64,000 nucleotides of DNA from Candidatus Pelagibacter sp. HIMB1321 (GCF_900177485.1 NZ_LT840186.1:372001-436000); one strand, 5' to 3'. Positions 25,282-32,876 are shown, counted from the stretch's first letter. The notes: generated from the letters alone by a model not told the origin. Translations and numbers: made by a program.

Positions 25282-25572
25282 GCAAATAAAAAAACTGAGA
25301 TTAGTTATAGCAAAGGCTTTAAACGTATTTATTTTGTTATAGCAGGAATATGGATTGCATTAATGTCTTTATCTGCGTTTGGAGATTTTAGTTTCTGTGT
25401 AATTCATGGTGATAAAATATATATAACTGGTTCTACAAACGCTAATAGTATTGAATGTGTGAATTATAACACTACGAGTTTGATTGTAGAATGGTTATTG
25501 ATGTGTGGTCTTGTGGTTCCAGTATATTACTTCATTGTTTGGATTATTTCTGGATTTAAAAAAAACAAATAA
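25279..25572 (+). CDS. Small two-helix membrane protein
   Basis: Unrecognised. Start placed by module R3. Seen: a short basic N-terminus, helix 1 (IYFVIAGIWIALMSLSAFG, about residues 18-36), an external-looking loop with two Cys (FSFCVIHGDK and SIECVNYN, a possible disulfide), helix 2 (LIVEWLLMCGLVVPVYYFIVWII, about residues 69-91) and a basic end. 97 residues. Its last base is the first base of the next start codon (TAATG), so translation of the following genes should be coupled to it. Confidence 0.72.
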   Translation: MANKKTEISYSKGFKRIYFVIAGIWIALMSLSAFGDFSFCVIHGDKIYITGSTNANSIECVNYNTTSLIVEWLLMCGLVVPVYYFIVWIISGFKKNK

Positions 25573-25934
25573 TGAAAAAACTTCTATCGATCCTGGTTCT
25601 TAGTTTGTTGTTTGGGGGTAGTGCTCACAGTTTCATGACTTATGGTGAGTTTAAAGAATTAATATTATCAGATGAAACAAGTGCTAAATGGTATTTGAGA
25701 GGAATTATAAACGGGAACCTATCTCATTCTAGATATATGAATATTGATAAACCAGAAAATGAACAGCTCTATTGTCCTCCAGATGATATTAAATTTAGTA
25801 TGGAACATGCAGTTGAGATGATTCAAACTGAAGTTAATAGAATTAAAACTGAGTTTGATGAAGATGTTAACAATACTTTAGTACCATTATTATATATTTG
25901 GGGAATGCAAGATACATATCCATGTGAGAATTAA
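25572..25934 (+). CDS. Secreted Rap1a/Tai-like small protein
   Basis: Seen: signal peptide (residues 1-20, GGSAHS end), then a helical mature domain with YLRGIINGNL, CPPDDIKFSMEHAVEMIQTEV and a C-terminal LVPLLYIWGMQDTYPC. The order helix - CPP - long helix - short helix - PC-end resembles the Rap1a/Tai family, known from immunity proteins that neutralise type VI secretion amidases and also found as stand-alone periplasmic proteins. The two Cys would bridge. No amidase effector or T6SS gene is visible, so immunity is only a hypothesis. 120 residues; overlaps the previous stop by one base. Confidence 0.6.
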   Translation: MKKLLSILVLSLLFGGSAHSFMTYGEFKELILSDETSAKWYLRGIINGNLSHSRYMNIDKPENEQLYCPPDDIKFSMEHAVEMIQTEVNRIKTEFDEDVNNTLVPLLYIWGMQDTYPCEN

Positions 25935-26366
25935 ATGAGAATATTTATATCTTTATTTTTATTAATTTTTCTATTTGGGGGAACTGGAAATGCAAAATCT
26001 ATAAATTTAATTTGTGTTATGAAATCAAGTAAGATGAATGTTAATGGTAATATTCAATATGATGATGTAAGCAAAGTTCAAGATCAGGTATTGATTATTG
26101 ATTTAGCTAAAAAAACACTTTTAGATTACGGAATAGCTCCAGGTGTTCCTAAAATAGAATATAAGAATATAGACATTAATGACAAGACAATTGAATGGGG
26201 AGATTATTCTGAAAATTTTGCATTAAACAAAAATACTATCAATAGAATTAGTGGCCAATTAATATCAACTAGTTCATATGATAAAGATAGTAATTTTTAT
26301 AAGACTTTAGGTATTTCTTATATTCAAATGGTCTCTGATTGCAGAATGAAAGAAAAAAAATTCTAA
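25935..26366 (+). CDS. Small secreted protein with paired terminal cysteines
   Basis: Unrecognised. Starts at the base after the preceding stop. Seen: signal peptide (LFLLIFLFGGTGNA), then about 123 residues with Cys near the start (NLICVMKSS) and near the end (VSDCRMKE). The middle runs as strands (VLIIDLAKKTLLDYG, KNIDINDKTIEWGDY) followed by an NTINRISGQL turn. A similar INRSTGRFSG turn occurs in the next gene, so the two may share a fold (small beta barrel). 143 residues. Confidence 0.72.
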   Translation: MRIFISLFLLIFLFGGTGNAKSINLICVMKSSKMNVNGNIQYDDVSKVQDQVLIIDLAKKTLLDYGIAPGVPKIEYKNIDINDKTIEWGDYSENFALNKNTINRISGQLISTSSYDKDSNFYKTLGISYIQMVSDCRMKEKKF

Positions 26367-26708
26367 ATGAAAAAACTTTTATTAAGTCTTGTTTTCAGTT
26401 TTATGATGATCACAAACCTACATTCAGAAATTATTAAATTAACTTGTACTGATAAAACAGAAAGAGATTTAACAGTTCAAATCTCTAAAATTTTGCCTAT
26501 GGCACAAATCCAAGGCCAAATAGTTGAATTGATAGCATCTGATGACCAATATACTTTAAAACATTTTTCAAATGAAAATGGAGTTAGAAATCATATATTT
26601 TTTCAAATTAATAGATCTACAGGAAGATTTTCAGGTATTTGGCATATAGCAGATATTGAAGGTTACTATGATGGTTTTTGCAGATTGAAAAAAGAAAATA
26701 AATTTTGA
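26367..26708 (+). CDS. Small secreted protein with paired terminal cysteines
   Basis: Unrecognised. Starts at the base after the preceding stop; last gene of the plus-strand row. Seen: signal peptide (residues 1-20, ending LHS), then about 93 residues with Cys near the start (KLTCTDKTE) and end (GFCRLKKE), strand-like segments, and the INRSTGRFSGIW turn that matches NRISGQ in the upstream neighbour. The pattern Cys - strands - NR-x-(T/S)-G - Cys suggests a shared small beta-barrel fold. 113 residues. A long gene-poor stretch follows. Confidence 0.72.
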   Translation: MKKLLLSLVFSFMMITNLHSEIIKLTCTDKTERDLTVQISKILPMAQIQGQIVELIASDDQYTLKHFSNENGVRNHIFFQINRSTGRFSGIWHIADIEGYYDGFCRLKKENKF

Positions 26709-26735
26709 TACTTGAAGTATTAATTTCTATTAAAT

Positions 26736-26837
26736 ACACAGCTACACAGCAAACACGGCTAATTTCACTTCCGTCAAAAAATAATATGCAATTAGAAAAA
26801 ATAAAAAAGTTTTCTACACTTTGCAATTTAGCTGTGT
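26736..26837 (+). ncRNA. Candidate structured RNA: nested inverted repeats
   Basis: Three nested pairs: ACACAGCTA (26736-26744) with TAGCTGTGT (26829-26837), TGCAA (26787-26791) with TTGCA (26821-26825), and TAGAAAA (26793-26799) with TTTTCTA (26810-26816). All nest in one stem-like layout on either strand. It could be an RNA, a 3' processing element of the gene row, or an inverted-repeat DNA site. No expression evidence. Confidence 0.35.
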
Positions 26838-26915
26838 CATCCATGTATGCGTGTATTGAAACTTAGCTTTTTTTAACTTGAAAAAGTTTTGGAGACGTCC
26901 GGGAGGCAGTCAAAA

Positions 26916-27058
26916 GTTACTTTTTGTTACTGCAAATTATTCCCTGCAGATCCCCCAATTGTTACCCTATGTAACCTACCAATGTAGGCTAATGTATACC
27001 GGTAATCCCTGATGCTTGATGAATAGTTCCTGTTGCGTGGTAAGTGTTTTTTGCAAAA
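26916..27058 (+). repeat. Cluster of short palindromes and GTTAC repeats
   Basis: GTTAC occurs at 26916-26920, 26926-26930 and 26961-26965, the last paired with GTAAC at 26971-26975 over a 5-base loop. Next come CCTAC-CAAT-GTAGG (26975-26988), the palindrome TACCGGTA (26997-27004) and the palindrome TTTTGCAAAA (27049-27058). The density suggests a protein-binding region such as a former replication or control region of the element. Confidence 0.4.
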
Positions 27059-27171
27059 TGCATCATGAAACTTAACCTGCATACCCAGAAAAATGAGAAG
27101 GGGTACCTTTGATAAAATACGAGGGAGTTTTCACTACAACAATAATTTTTTTCAAAGTAACAGATGTTTAG

Positions 27172-27215
27172 AATTCAGAGTAGTTTTTAGAGTAATTCAG
27201 GCTAAGTTTTAGACT
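27172..27215 (+). repeat. Imperfect 22-bp tandem repeat
   Basis: Two adjacent 22-base units (27172-27193 and 27194-27215) begin AATTCAG and share TTTTAGA with 17 of 22 positions identical. The second unit runs into the stop of the minus-strand gene at 27214. Possibly a binding site or part of a gene-end signal. Confidence 0.45.
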
Positions 27216-27468
27216 AACTTGTTATCAGATAACCAATACCCACACCAATAAGTATCATCAATATAGTAATAGGCAGATTTGTATAAAAGAATTCTTTCAT
27301 ATTAGTCTTACTGCTAAATATCTTTTTAATATCTAGGAATATGACTGCAGGTATACCAACAACTATAGCTATAATTATTATAAAACCTAAAATTGTCCCT
27401 AACGTATTGAATACAAAATCTAATAAATAAACAACCGGAGTAAATAAGACTCCAATAAATTCTATCAT
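27214..27468 (-). CDS. Small membrane protein, three helices
   Basis: Unrecognised. Seen: hydrophobic segments at about residues 3-24 (FIGVLFTPVVYLLDFVFN), 26-46 (GTILGFIIIIAIVVGIPAVIF) and 64-83 (NLPITILMILIGVGIGYLI) separated by a short charged loop (DIKKIFSSKTNMKEF). 84 residues. Its start overlaps the stop of the zinc-ribbon gene at 27465 as ATGA, so the two are co-translated. It ends in a region with tandem repeats. Pairing of a small zinc-ribbon protein with a membrane protein recalls the zinc-ribbon/membrane fusion at 21665, though no sequence relation is visible. Confidence 0.65.
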   Translation of the reverse strand: MIEFIGVLFTPVVYLLDFVFNTLGTILGFIIIIAIVVGIPAVIFLDIKKIFSSKTNMKEFFYTNLPITILMILIGVGIGYLITS

Positions 27469-27671
27469 ACGGCTTTAACCATTTTAGCATTAGCATGATA
27501 ACAGCTCTTACATATACTGCCGGTGTTATGCTCAAATTCTGAGAATACTATTGTGAAGTCTCTTTTTGCAATTTCAGTCCGGTCATTGTTGCAGAAAATA
27601 CATCTATCATATTCAATATTTTCAAATACAGATCTGTGATTTTCTTTTCCTGTTCCTCGATACCATGCCAT
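27465..27671 (-). CDS. Small zinc-ribbon-like protein
   Basis: Seen: 68 residues with two Cys-x2-Cys knuckles (CIFC at about 24-27 and CKSC at about 54-57) on either side of a strand-rich segment (RDFTIVFSEFEHNTG), the outline of a treble-clef or zinc-ribbon module. The start has a perfect TATAAT on the minus strand exactly six bases upstream of the ATG (27678-27683), so the mRNA is predicted to start at the start codon. First gene of the minus-strand pair with 27214. Function unknown; a DNA- or RNA-binding regulator is possible. Confidence 0.65.
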   Translation of the reverse strand: MAWYRGTGKENHRSVFENIEYDRCIFCNNDRTEIAKRDFTIVFSEFEHNTGSICKSCYHANAKMVKAV

Positions 27672-27677
27672 TGAAAT

Positions 27678-27708
27678 ATTATAGCATTTGCTGAGTCGTT
27701 CGTGGCAA
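27678..27708 (-). promoter_or_regulatory. Leaderless promoter of the minus-strand zinc-ribbon gene
   Basis: On the minus strand TATAAT (27683-27678) is followed by six bases and the ATG at 27671. A TTGCCA (27708-27703) lies 19 bases upstream as a weak -35. The -10-to-start spacing is the same as in modules R1-R4. Confidence 0.55.
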
Positions 27709-27950
27709 AATTTTTAAAAAATTTTTAGCTTGGGACTCCTATGGTGTGAATAAGTTTTTAACGTCTCTAAGAGTCTCTAACTTAGATTATAGGGTAAATA
27801 CTAGGTACCATATTTTAAAAAAGGGGTGGTGGGGTCAATTAAACTTTCGGATTTTGAGATCTGTCTGGTACCTCTATAATAGACTCAATTCTTGCACACT
27901 TGCACATCAAGATTCTTGAATTGTTCTCGTATTTAGTAGATAATAATTAA

Positions 27951-27978
27951 TTGACGAATGTAGCTTATTATTTATAAA
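27951..27978 (+). promoter_or_regulatory. Promoter of the tRNA-Val/tRNA-Asp genes, supplied by the island
   Basis: TTGACG at 27951-27956, a 16-base spacer, and TATAAA at 27973-27978, about 31 bases before tRNA-Val. It is the best -35/-10 match in the region. It lies left of the repeated tRNA half, so it came with the element rather than from the original tRNA locus. Confidence 0.65.
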
Positions 27979-28009
27979 GCACGGTAGTTTTGGTGGATTA
28001 AATTCAAAA

Positions 28010-28085
28010 GGGCGGTTAGCTCAGTTGGTAGAGCATCTCGTTTACACCGAGGGGGTCAAAGGTTCGAGTCCTTTACTGCCCACCA
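28010..28085 (+). tRNA. tRNA-Val (anticodon UAC)
   Basis: 76 bases with encoded CCA. Acceptor GGGCGGT pairs with ACTGCCC, D arm has AGCTCAGTTGGTAGAGC, anticodon loop TTTACAC gives anticodon TAC, and the T arm has GGTTCGAGTCC. The first 40 bases are the right copy of the island border repeat, so this gene is a hybrid: its 5' half came with the element and its 3' half is the original chromosomal gene. tRNA-Asp follows 13 bases later. Confidence 0.97.
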
Positions 28086-28098
28086 AAATAATTTAAGT

Positions 28099-28175
28099 GG
28101 GGGTGTAGCTCAGTTGGTTAGAGCGATCGCCTGTCACGCGATAGGTCGAGGGTTCGAGTCCCTTCACTCCCGCCA
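28099..28175 (+). tRNA. tRNA-Asp (anticodon GUC)
   Basis: 77 bases with encoded CCA. Acceptor GGGGGTG pairs with CACTCCC (one G-U), anticodon stem ATCGC/GCGAT encloses CTGTCAC with anticodon GTC, T arm GGTTCGAGTCC. Probably co-transcribed with tRNA-Val from the promoter inside the island end. Confidence 0.97.
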
Positions 28176-28287
28176 CTTTCATAATATAATTTTTCCTTTA
28201 AAATAGAGCATTATAAGTTGTGTATATTTATCATAATGTGACCTAACTACACTTCATCACTCATTAAAAACTGATATATAACTCATA

Positions 28288-28656
28288 ATGTTTCCTGAAT
28301 TTTTAAAAGAATATTTACCAATTATACTTTTCTTAATAATTGCCCTAGGTTTAAGCTGTGCTTTTGTTGTTATAAATTTTATTCTTTCACCAAAAAACCC
28401 AGATCCAGAAAAATTATCAGCATATGAATGTGGTTTTGAACCTTTTGAAGATTCAAGAATGGAGTTTGATGTGAGATTTTATCTTGTAGCAATTCTTTTT
28501 ATTATATTTGATTTAGAAATTGCATTTCTTTTTCCATGGGCGATTTCACTTGGTAACATTGGTTTATTAGGTTTTGTATCAATGATGATTTTTTTATTCA
28601 TACTTACAATTGGTTTCATTTATGAATGGAAAAAAGGTGCTTTAGATTGGGAATAA
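28288..28656 (+). CDS. nuoA: NADH-quinone oxidoreductase subunit A
   Basis: Small membrane subunit of complex I at the junction of the arms. Seen: three hydrophobic helices and the diagnostic loop [31 protein letters not shown] broken over residues 46-77, with the Cys that marks the active/deactive switch in ND3. 122 residues. First gene of the nuoA-N operon; the 112-base spacer after tRNA-Asp should hold the operon promoter, but I see no clear -35/-10 pair there. Confidence 0.96.
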   Translation: MFPEFLKEYLPIILFLIIALGLSCAFVVINFILSPKNPDPEKLSAYECGFEPFEDSRMEFDVRFYLVAILFIIFDLEIAFLFPWAISLGNIGLLGFVSMMIFLFILTIGFIYEWKKGALDWE

Positions 28657-28665
28657 ATTAATCTT

Positions 28666-29181
28666 ATGAATAATAAATTAGAACAAGTCCCTGATGAATT
28701 TAAACAATTAGCCGAAGATTTCAGTAAAAATGGTTTTATTACAACCTCACTTGATAATTTAATTAATTGGTCAAGATCTGGTTCATTGCACTGGATGACT
28801 TTTGGTTTGGCTTGTTGTGCAGTTGAAATGATGCAAACAGCAATGCCAAGATATGATTTAGAAAGATTTGGTGCTGCCCCACGTGGATCGCCAAGACAAT
28901 CTGATGTGATGATAGTTGCTGGAACACTTACAAATAAAATGGCTCCAGCTTTAAGGAAAGTTTATGACCAAATGCCAGAACCAAGATATGTAATTTCAAT
29001 GGGAAGTTGCGCAAATGGAGGAGGCTATTATCATTATTCTTACTCTGTTGTAAGAGGATGTGATCGAATTGTACCTGTAGATGTATATGTTCCAGGATGC
29101 CCCCCATCAGCCGAAGCATTGCTTTATGGGATACTTCAATTACAAAAAAAAATTAGAAACAAAGGTTCTTTCAATAGATAA
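28666..29181 (+). CDS. nuoB: NADH-quinone oxidoreductase subunit B
   Basis: Carries the terminal cluster N2 next to the quinone site. Seen: the tandem Cys in [11 protein letters not shown], the Cys in [12 protein letters not shown] and [14 protein letters not shown], together the four cluster ligands. 171 residues. ATG 28666 lies 9 bases after the nuoA stop. A non-conserved N-terminus of about 20 residues precedes the [16 protein letters not shown] start of the domain. Confidence 0.97.
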   Translation: MNNKLEQVPDEFKQLAEDFSKNGFITTSLDNLINWSRSGSLHWMTFGLACCAVEMMQTAMPRYDLERFGAAPRGSPRQSDVMIVAGTLTNKMAPALRKVYDQMPEPRYVISMGSCANGGGYYHYSYSVVRGCDRIVPVDVYVPGCPPSAEALLYGILQLQKKIRNKGSFNR

Positions 29182-29185
29182 TTAA

Positions 29186-29791
29186 ATGAACACACTAATT
29201 GAACTAGAAAAAAAAATTAACTCAGAATTAAATACAAAAATTGATAATTCTAAGATTTTACACAACCAACTTTATTTGGAAATTGACAAAGAAGATTTAA
29301 TTGATGTCATTCTTTTTCTAAAAACCAATAAAGATACAAAATTTAAACAACTAATTGATATTACTGCAGTTGATTATCCGGAAGAAACACAAAGATTTAA
29401 AATTGTTTACTTGTTATTAAGTCATGAGTTTAATCAAAGAATAGTTTTAAGTTATAGTATCAATGAAAATGAAGTCATAAGTTCATTAACAAATATTTTT
29501 CCAGCAGCAAATTGGATGGAGAGAGAAGTTTTTGATATGTATGGAATAAATTTCAAAGATCATCCAGATTTAAGAAGAATTTTAACTGATTATGGGTTTG
29601 AAGGTCATCCATTAAGAAAAGACTTTCCTTTAACAGGTCACACTGAGGTTAGATATAGCGAGGAACAAAAAAAAGTAATTAACGAACCAGTTAAATTAGA
29701 ACAGAATTATAGAAATTTTGATTACGAGAGTCCTTGGGAGGGAACAAAATATATTAAAGAACAAACGGATAGTAATGACAAAAAAAATTAA
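29186..29791 (+). CDS. nuoC: NADH-quinone oxidoreductase subunit C
   Basis: 30-kDa hydrophilic subunit of the complex I connecting module. Seen: [24 protein letters not shown] near residues 110-133 and [21 protein letters not shown], the family signatures. 201 residues, encoded separately from nuoD, unlike the fused NuoCD of enterobacteria. Its end overlaps the start of nuoD by 17 bases. Confidence 0.96.
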   Translation: MNTLIELEKKINSELNTKIDNSKILHNQLYLEIDKEDLIDVILFLKTNKDTKFKQLIDITAVDYPEETQRFKIVYLLLSHEFNQRIVLSYSINENEVISSLTNIFPAANWMEREVFDMYGINFKDHPDLRRILTDYGFEGHPLRKDFPLTGHTEVRYSEEQKKVINEPVKLEQNYRNFDYESPWEGTKYIKEQTDSNDKKN

Positions 29792-30950
29792 AAATTTAAA
29801 TCTAAACTTTGGTCCACAACATCCAGCTGCGCATGGTGTTTTAAGATTAATTTTGGAATTAGATGGCGAAGTTGTTGAAAAAGCAGATCCACATATTGGT
29901 TTACTTCATAGAGGGACTGAAAAACTTATAGAAAATAAAACATATATGCAGGCAGTACCTTATTTTGATAGGTTAGATTATGTAGCTCCAATGAATCAAG
30001 AACACGCTTTTGCATTAGCTATTGAAAAAATTTTAAACATAGAGGTACCTATTAGAGCTCAATATATAAGAGTAATTTTTTGTGAGATTGGGAGAATATT
30101 AAGCCACATATTAAATGTCACTACACAAGCTCTAGATGTTGGTGCACTTACGCCATCTTTGTGGGGATTTGAAGAGCGTGAAACATTAATGACATTTTAT
30201 GAGAGAGCCTCTGGTTCAAGGCTACATGCAAATTATTTTAGAGCAGGTGGAGTTCATCAAGATCTTCCATCTGGTTTAGAGGAAGATATTTTTAAATTCT
30301 GTGAAACATTTCCTAAAATAATTAATGATTTAGAAAATCTTCTTACAGATAATAGAATTTTTAAACAAAGAAATGTAGATATAGGTGTTGTAACAAAAGA
30401 AGACGCACTAGACTATTCTTTCACTGGAGTAATGATTAGAGGTTCAGGTGTCCCATGGGATCTAAGAAAATCTCAACCATATGATTGTTATGAACAATTG
30501 GATTTTAAAATCCCTGTTGGAAAAAATGGTGATTGTTATGACCGATATTTATGCAGGATTGAAGAAATGAAAGAAAGTGTTTCTATTATCAAGCAATGTC
30601 TTCAAAAAATGGAAAAAGGTCCAATCAAATCTTTAGATGGCAAGATAAGTCCTCCACCTAAAAAAGAATTAAAACAATCTATGGAAGCTCTAATTCATCA
30701 TTTTAAATTATTTACTGAAGGGTACAGAGTTCCAAAAGATGAAATTTACACAGCTGTTGAAGCACCAAAAGGTGAGTTTGGAGTTTATTTAATTTCAGAT
30801 GGAACAAGCAAACCCTACAAATGTAAAATTAGAGCACCTGGTTTCTCTCATTTACAATCAATGGATTATTTAATTAAAGGTCATATGTTAGCTGATGTAC
30901 CTGCAGTTTTAGGTTCTCTAGATATAGTTTTTGGAGAGGTTGACAGATGA
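29775..30950 (+). CDS. nuoD: NADH-quinone oxidoreductase subunit D
   Basis: 49-kDa subunit that forms the quinone cavity with NuoB. Start chosen at ATG 29775 ([20 protein letters not shown]), because the earlier frame start at 29718 would add 19 unlike residues inside nuoC. Seen: [13 protein letters not shown] with the quinone-site His, [35 protein letters not shown], and the C-terminal [21 protein letters not shown]. 391 residues. The stop overlaps nuoE as ATGA. Confidence 0.97.
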   Translation: MTKKIKNLNLNFGPQHPAAHGVLRLILELDGEVVEKADPHIGLLHRGTEKLIENKTYMQAVPYFDRLDYVAPMNQEHAFALAIEKILNIEVPIRAQYIRVIFCEIGRILSHILNVTTQALDVGALTPSLWGFEERETLMTFYERASGSRLHANYFRAGGVHQDLPSGLEEDIFKFCETFPKIINDLENLLTDNRIFKQRNVDIGVVTKEDALDYSFTGVMIRGSGVPWDLRKSQPYDCYEQLDFKIPVGKNGDCYDRYLCRIEEMKESVSIIKQCLQKMEKGPIKSLDGKISPPPKKELKQSMEALIHHFKLFTEGYRVPKDEIYTAVEAPKGEFGVYLISDGTSKPYKCKIRAPGFSHLQSMDYLIKGHMLADVPAVLGSLDIVFGEVDR

Positions 30951-31555
30951 CACTAAGAAAAATCTCAAAAGAACAGCCAGAAAATTTTGAATTCACTAAA
31001 GAAAATTTAGATGAGGCAAATAAAATTATTCAAAAGTATCCAGACGGTAAACAACAAAGCGCTGTTATGTCTTTATTATATTTAGCACAAAAACAAAATG
31101 ATAATTGGATCCCTTTATCAGCCATGAAGCATATAGGTAAAATTTTGAACATGCCTTATGTAAAAGTTTATGAAGTAGCCACGTTTTATACAATGTACAA
31201 TTTAACCCCTGTTGGTAAAAATTTCGTGCAAGTATGTACTACTACACCTTGCATGATCAGGGGTGCTTACAAATTAGTTGAAGCTTGTAAGGAAAAGATT
31301 TCAGAAAATGAAAATGAATTTATTAAAGAGAAAAATTGTTCTTGGATGGAAGTTGAATGTTTAGGTGCATGTATCAATGCTCCAATGATGCAAATTAATG
31401 ACGATTATTATGAAGATCTTGATAAAGAAAAAGCTTTAAAGATATTAGAACAACTTACTTCTGGAAATAAACCTGAGCCAGGCTCTTATAGGGGAAGATT
31501 AAATTCAGAGCCCGAAAATAATCGAAAAACACTTTTGGATGTAAAAAATGCTTAA
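30947..31555 (+). CDS. nuoE: NADH-quinone oxidoreductase subunit E
   Basis: 24-kDa subunit of the NADH-oxidising module with a 2Fe-2S cluster (N1a). Seen: thioredoxin-like domain with [17 protein letters not shown] and the cluster ligands in [10 protein letters not shown] and [10 protein letters not shown]. 202 residues. Overlaps nuoD by 4 and nuoF by 8 bases. Confidence 0.96.
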   Translation: MTLRKISKEQPENFEFTKENLDEANKIIQKYPDGKQQSAVMSLLYLAQKQNDNWIPLSAMKHIGKILNMPYVKVYEVATFYTMYNLTPVGKNFVQVCTTTPCMIRGAYKLVEACKEKISENENEFIKEKNCSWMEVECLGACINAPMMQINDDYYEDLDKEKALKILEQLTSGNKPEPGSYRGRLNSEPENNRKTLLDVKNA

Positions 31556-32876
31556 CGATAAAGATAGAATATTTAAAAATTTATATAATGATTTAGGTGC
31601 TGACTTAGAGTCTGCAAGAAAAAGAGGAGATTGGTCTAATACTAAAGAACTTTGTAACAAGGGTAGAGATTGGATAATAAATGAAATTAAACTATCAGAA
31701 TTAAGAGGTAGAGGTGGTGCTGGTTTTCCAACTGGACTTAAGTGGTCTTTTGCACCAAAAGAAGTTGGTTCAAGACCACATTATTTAGTTATTAATGCTG
31801 ATGAGTCTGAACCTGGAACTTGTAAAGATAGAGATATTTTAAGATTTGAACCTCATAAATTAATAGAGGGTTGTTTAATAGCATCGTATGCTGTTAACGC
31901 ACATGTTTGTTATGTTTATATTCGTGGAGAATATTATAATGAAGGTCAAAAACTTCAAAAAGCTATAGATGAAGCGTATAAAAATAATGTAATTGGAAAA
32001 AATGCCTCTGGTACAGGCTGGGATTTCGATATCTTTATTCACTATGGTGCAGGGGCATATATTTGCGGTGAAGAAACAGCTTTACTTGAGAGCTTAGAAG
32101 GTAAAAAAGGTCAGCCTAGGTTAAAACCTCCATTTCCAGCACTAATAGGATTATATGGTTGCCCTACGATTATTAATAATGTTGAAACTATCGCTGTTGT
32201 TCCAACGATTTTAAGAAGAGGTGGAGATTGGTTTTCTAAATTAGGAAAACCAAAAAACACTGGTACCAAAATTTTTTGTATTTCAGGAAACGTAAATAAT
32301 CCATGCAATGTAGAAGAAGAAATGGGTGTACCATTGAAAGATTTAATAGAAAATCATGCTGGTGGTGTCATAGGTGGCTGGGATAATTTACAGGCTGTAA
32401 TACCAGGTGGATCTTCAATGCCTTTATTGCCAAAAAAAACTTGTGATACAATTACGATGGATTTCGATTCATTAACGGCAGAAAAAAGTGGCTTAGGAAC
32501 AGCTGGTATTGTTGTCATTAATAAAGATCAAGACATAATTAAATGCATGGCAAGAATTGCTAGATTTTATAAACATGAAAGCTGTGGTCAATGTACTCCT
32601 TGTAGAGAGGGTTCTGGATGGATGTGGAGAATGTTAGAAAGAATGGCTCAAGGTGAAGCTTCGAGAGATGAAGTTGATATGTTAATGGATGTAACAAAAC
32701 AAGTTGAGGGACATACAATTTGTGCCTTTGGAGAAGGCTCTTCTTGGCCAGTACAAGGTTTATTAAGACATTTTTCTGATGAAATAAAAAAAAGAAACAA
32801 GTTTGATCCAATTATTAAAAAAGAGAAAAATATTCCTTATTTAGTTGATCAACATTTATTGGATAAAAATGCTTAA
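31548..32876 (+). CDS. nuoF: NADH-quinone oxidoreductase subunit F
   Basis: 51-kDa subunit where NADH reduces FMN. Seen: the FMN/NADH-binding [17 protein letters not shown] near residue 55, [32 protein letters not shown], and the 4Fe-4S ligands [15 protein letters not shown] with a later Cys in HTICAFGEG. 442 residues. Its last 8 bases overlap the start of nuoG. Confidence 0.97.
   Translation: MLNDKDRIFKNLYNDLGADLESARKRGDWSNTKELCNKGRDWIINEIKLSELRGRGGAGFPTGLKWSFAPKEVGSRPHYLVINADESEPGTCKDRDILRFEPHKLIEGCLIASYAVNAHVCYVYIRGEYYNEGQKLQKAIDEAYKNNVIGKNASGTGWDFDIFIHYGAGAYICGEETALLESLEGKKGQPRLKPPFPALIGLYGCPTIINNVETIAVVPTILRRGGDWFSKLGKPKNTGTKIFCISGNVNNPCNVEEEMGVPLKDLIENHAGGVIGGWDNLQAVIPGGSSMPLLPKKTCDTITMDFDSLTAEKSGLGTAGIVVINKDQDIIKCMARIARFYKHESCGQCTPCREGSGWMWRMLERMAQGEASRDEVDMLMDVTKQVEGHTICAFGEGSSWPVQGLLRHFSDEIKKRNKFDPIIKKEKNIPYLVDQHLLDKNA

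Larger units (their letters stand above)
26709..27213 (+). other. Gene-poor stretch with palindromes and repeats
   Basis: About 505 bases without a convincing gene. It holds a nested inverted repeat (26736-26837), several short palindromes and GTTAC repeats (26916-27058) and a 22-base imperfect tandem repeat (27172-27215). Two tiny plus-strand frames exist, 26786-26866 (26 codons) and 27093-27212 (39 codons, MRRGTFDKIRG start); neither has a convincing ribosome site. The middle part has more G and C than the surrounding genes. Confidence 0.6.
27672..28009 (+). other. Right island end without genes
   Basis: 338 bases without a convincing frame. Seen: the minus-strand promoter just described, a direct repeat of GTCTCTAA (27763-27770 and 27773-27780), two GGTACC sites about 60 bases apart, a TAGACTCAA (27879-27887) that matches the first nine bases of modules R2 and R3 but has no -10 partner, the TTGCACACTTGCACA sequence, and the promoter of the tRNA-Val gene. 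Confidence 0.6.
21109..28049 (+). mobile_element. Genomic island integrated in tRNA-Val(UAC)
   Basis: About 6.9 kb bounded by 40-base direct repeats of the tRNA-Val 5' half. Inside: an N-terminal integrase remnant next to the left border, palindromic GTGTGCACAC-type sequence at the left end with a related TTGCACACTTGCACA at the right end, a zinc-ribbon membrane protein, a row of small secreted or membrane proteins, two non-coding stretches rich in short palindromes, and a minus-strand two-gene unit. No phage structural, replication or conjugation genes are seen. As the catalytic domain of the integrase is missing, the island looks fixed unless helped in trans. Confidence 0.88.

Noticed and set aside
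26617..26844. A 75-codon minus-strand frame with a Cys-containing product.
   Set aside because: It runs antisense through a better-supported secreted-protein gene, has no ribosome site, and its region forms nested inverted repeats.
27763..27785. GTCTCTAA direct repeats as a regulatory array.
   Set aside because: Only two short copies, no spacing pattern and no gene directly downstream.
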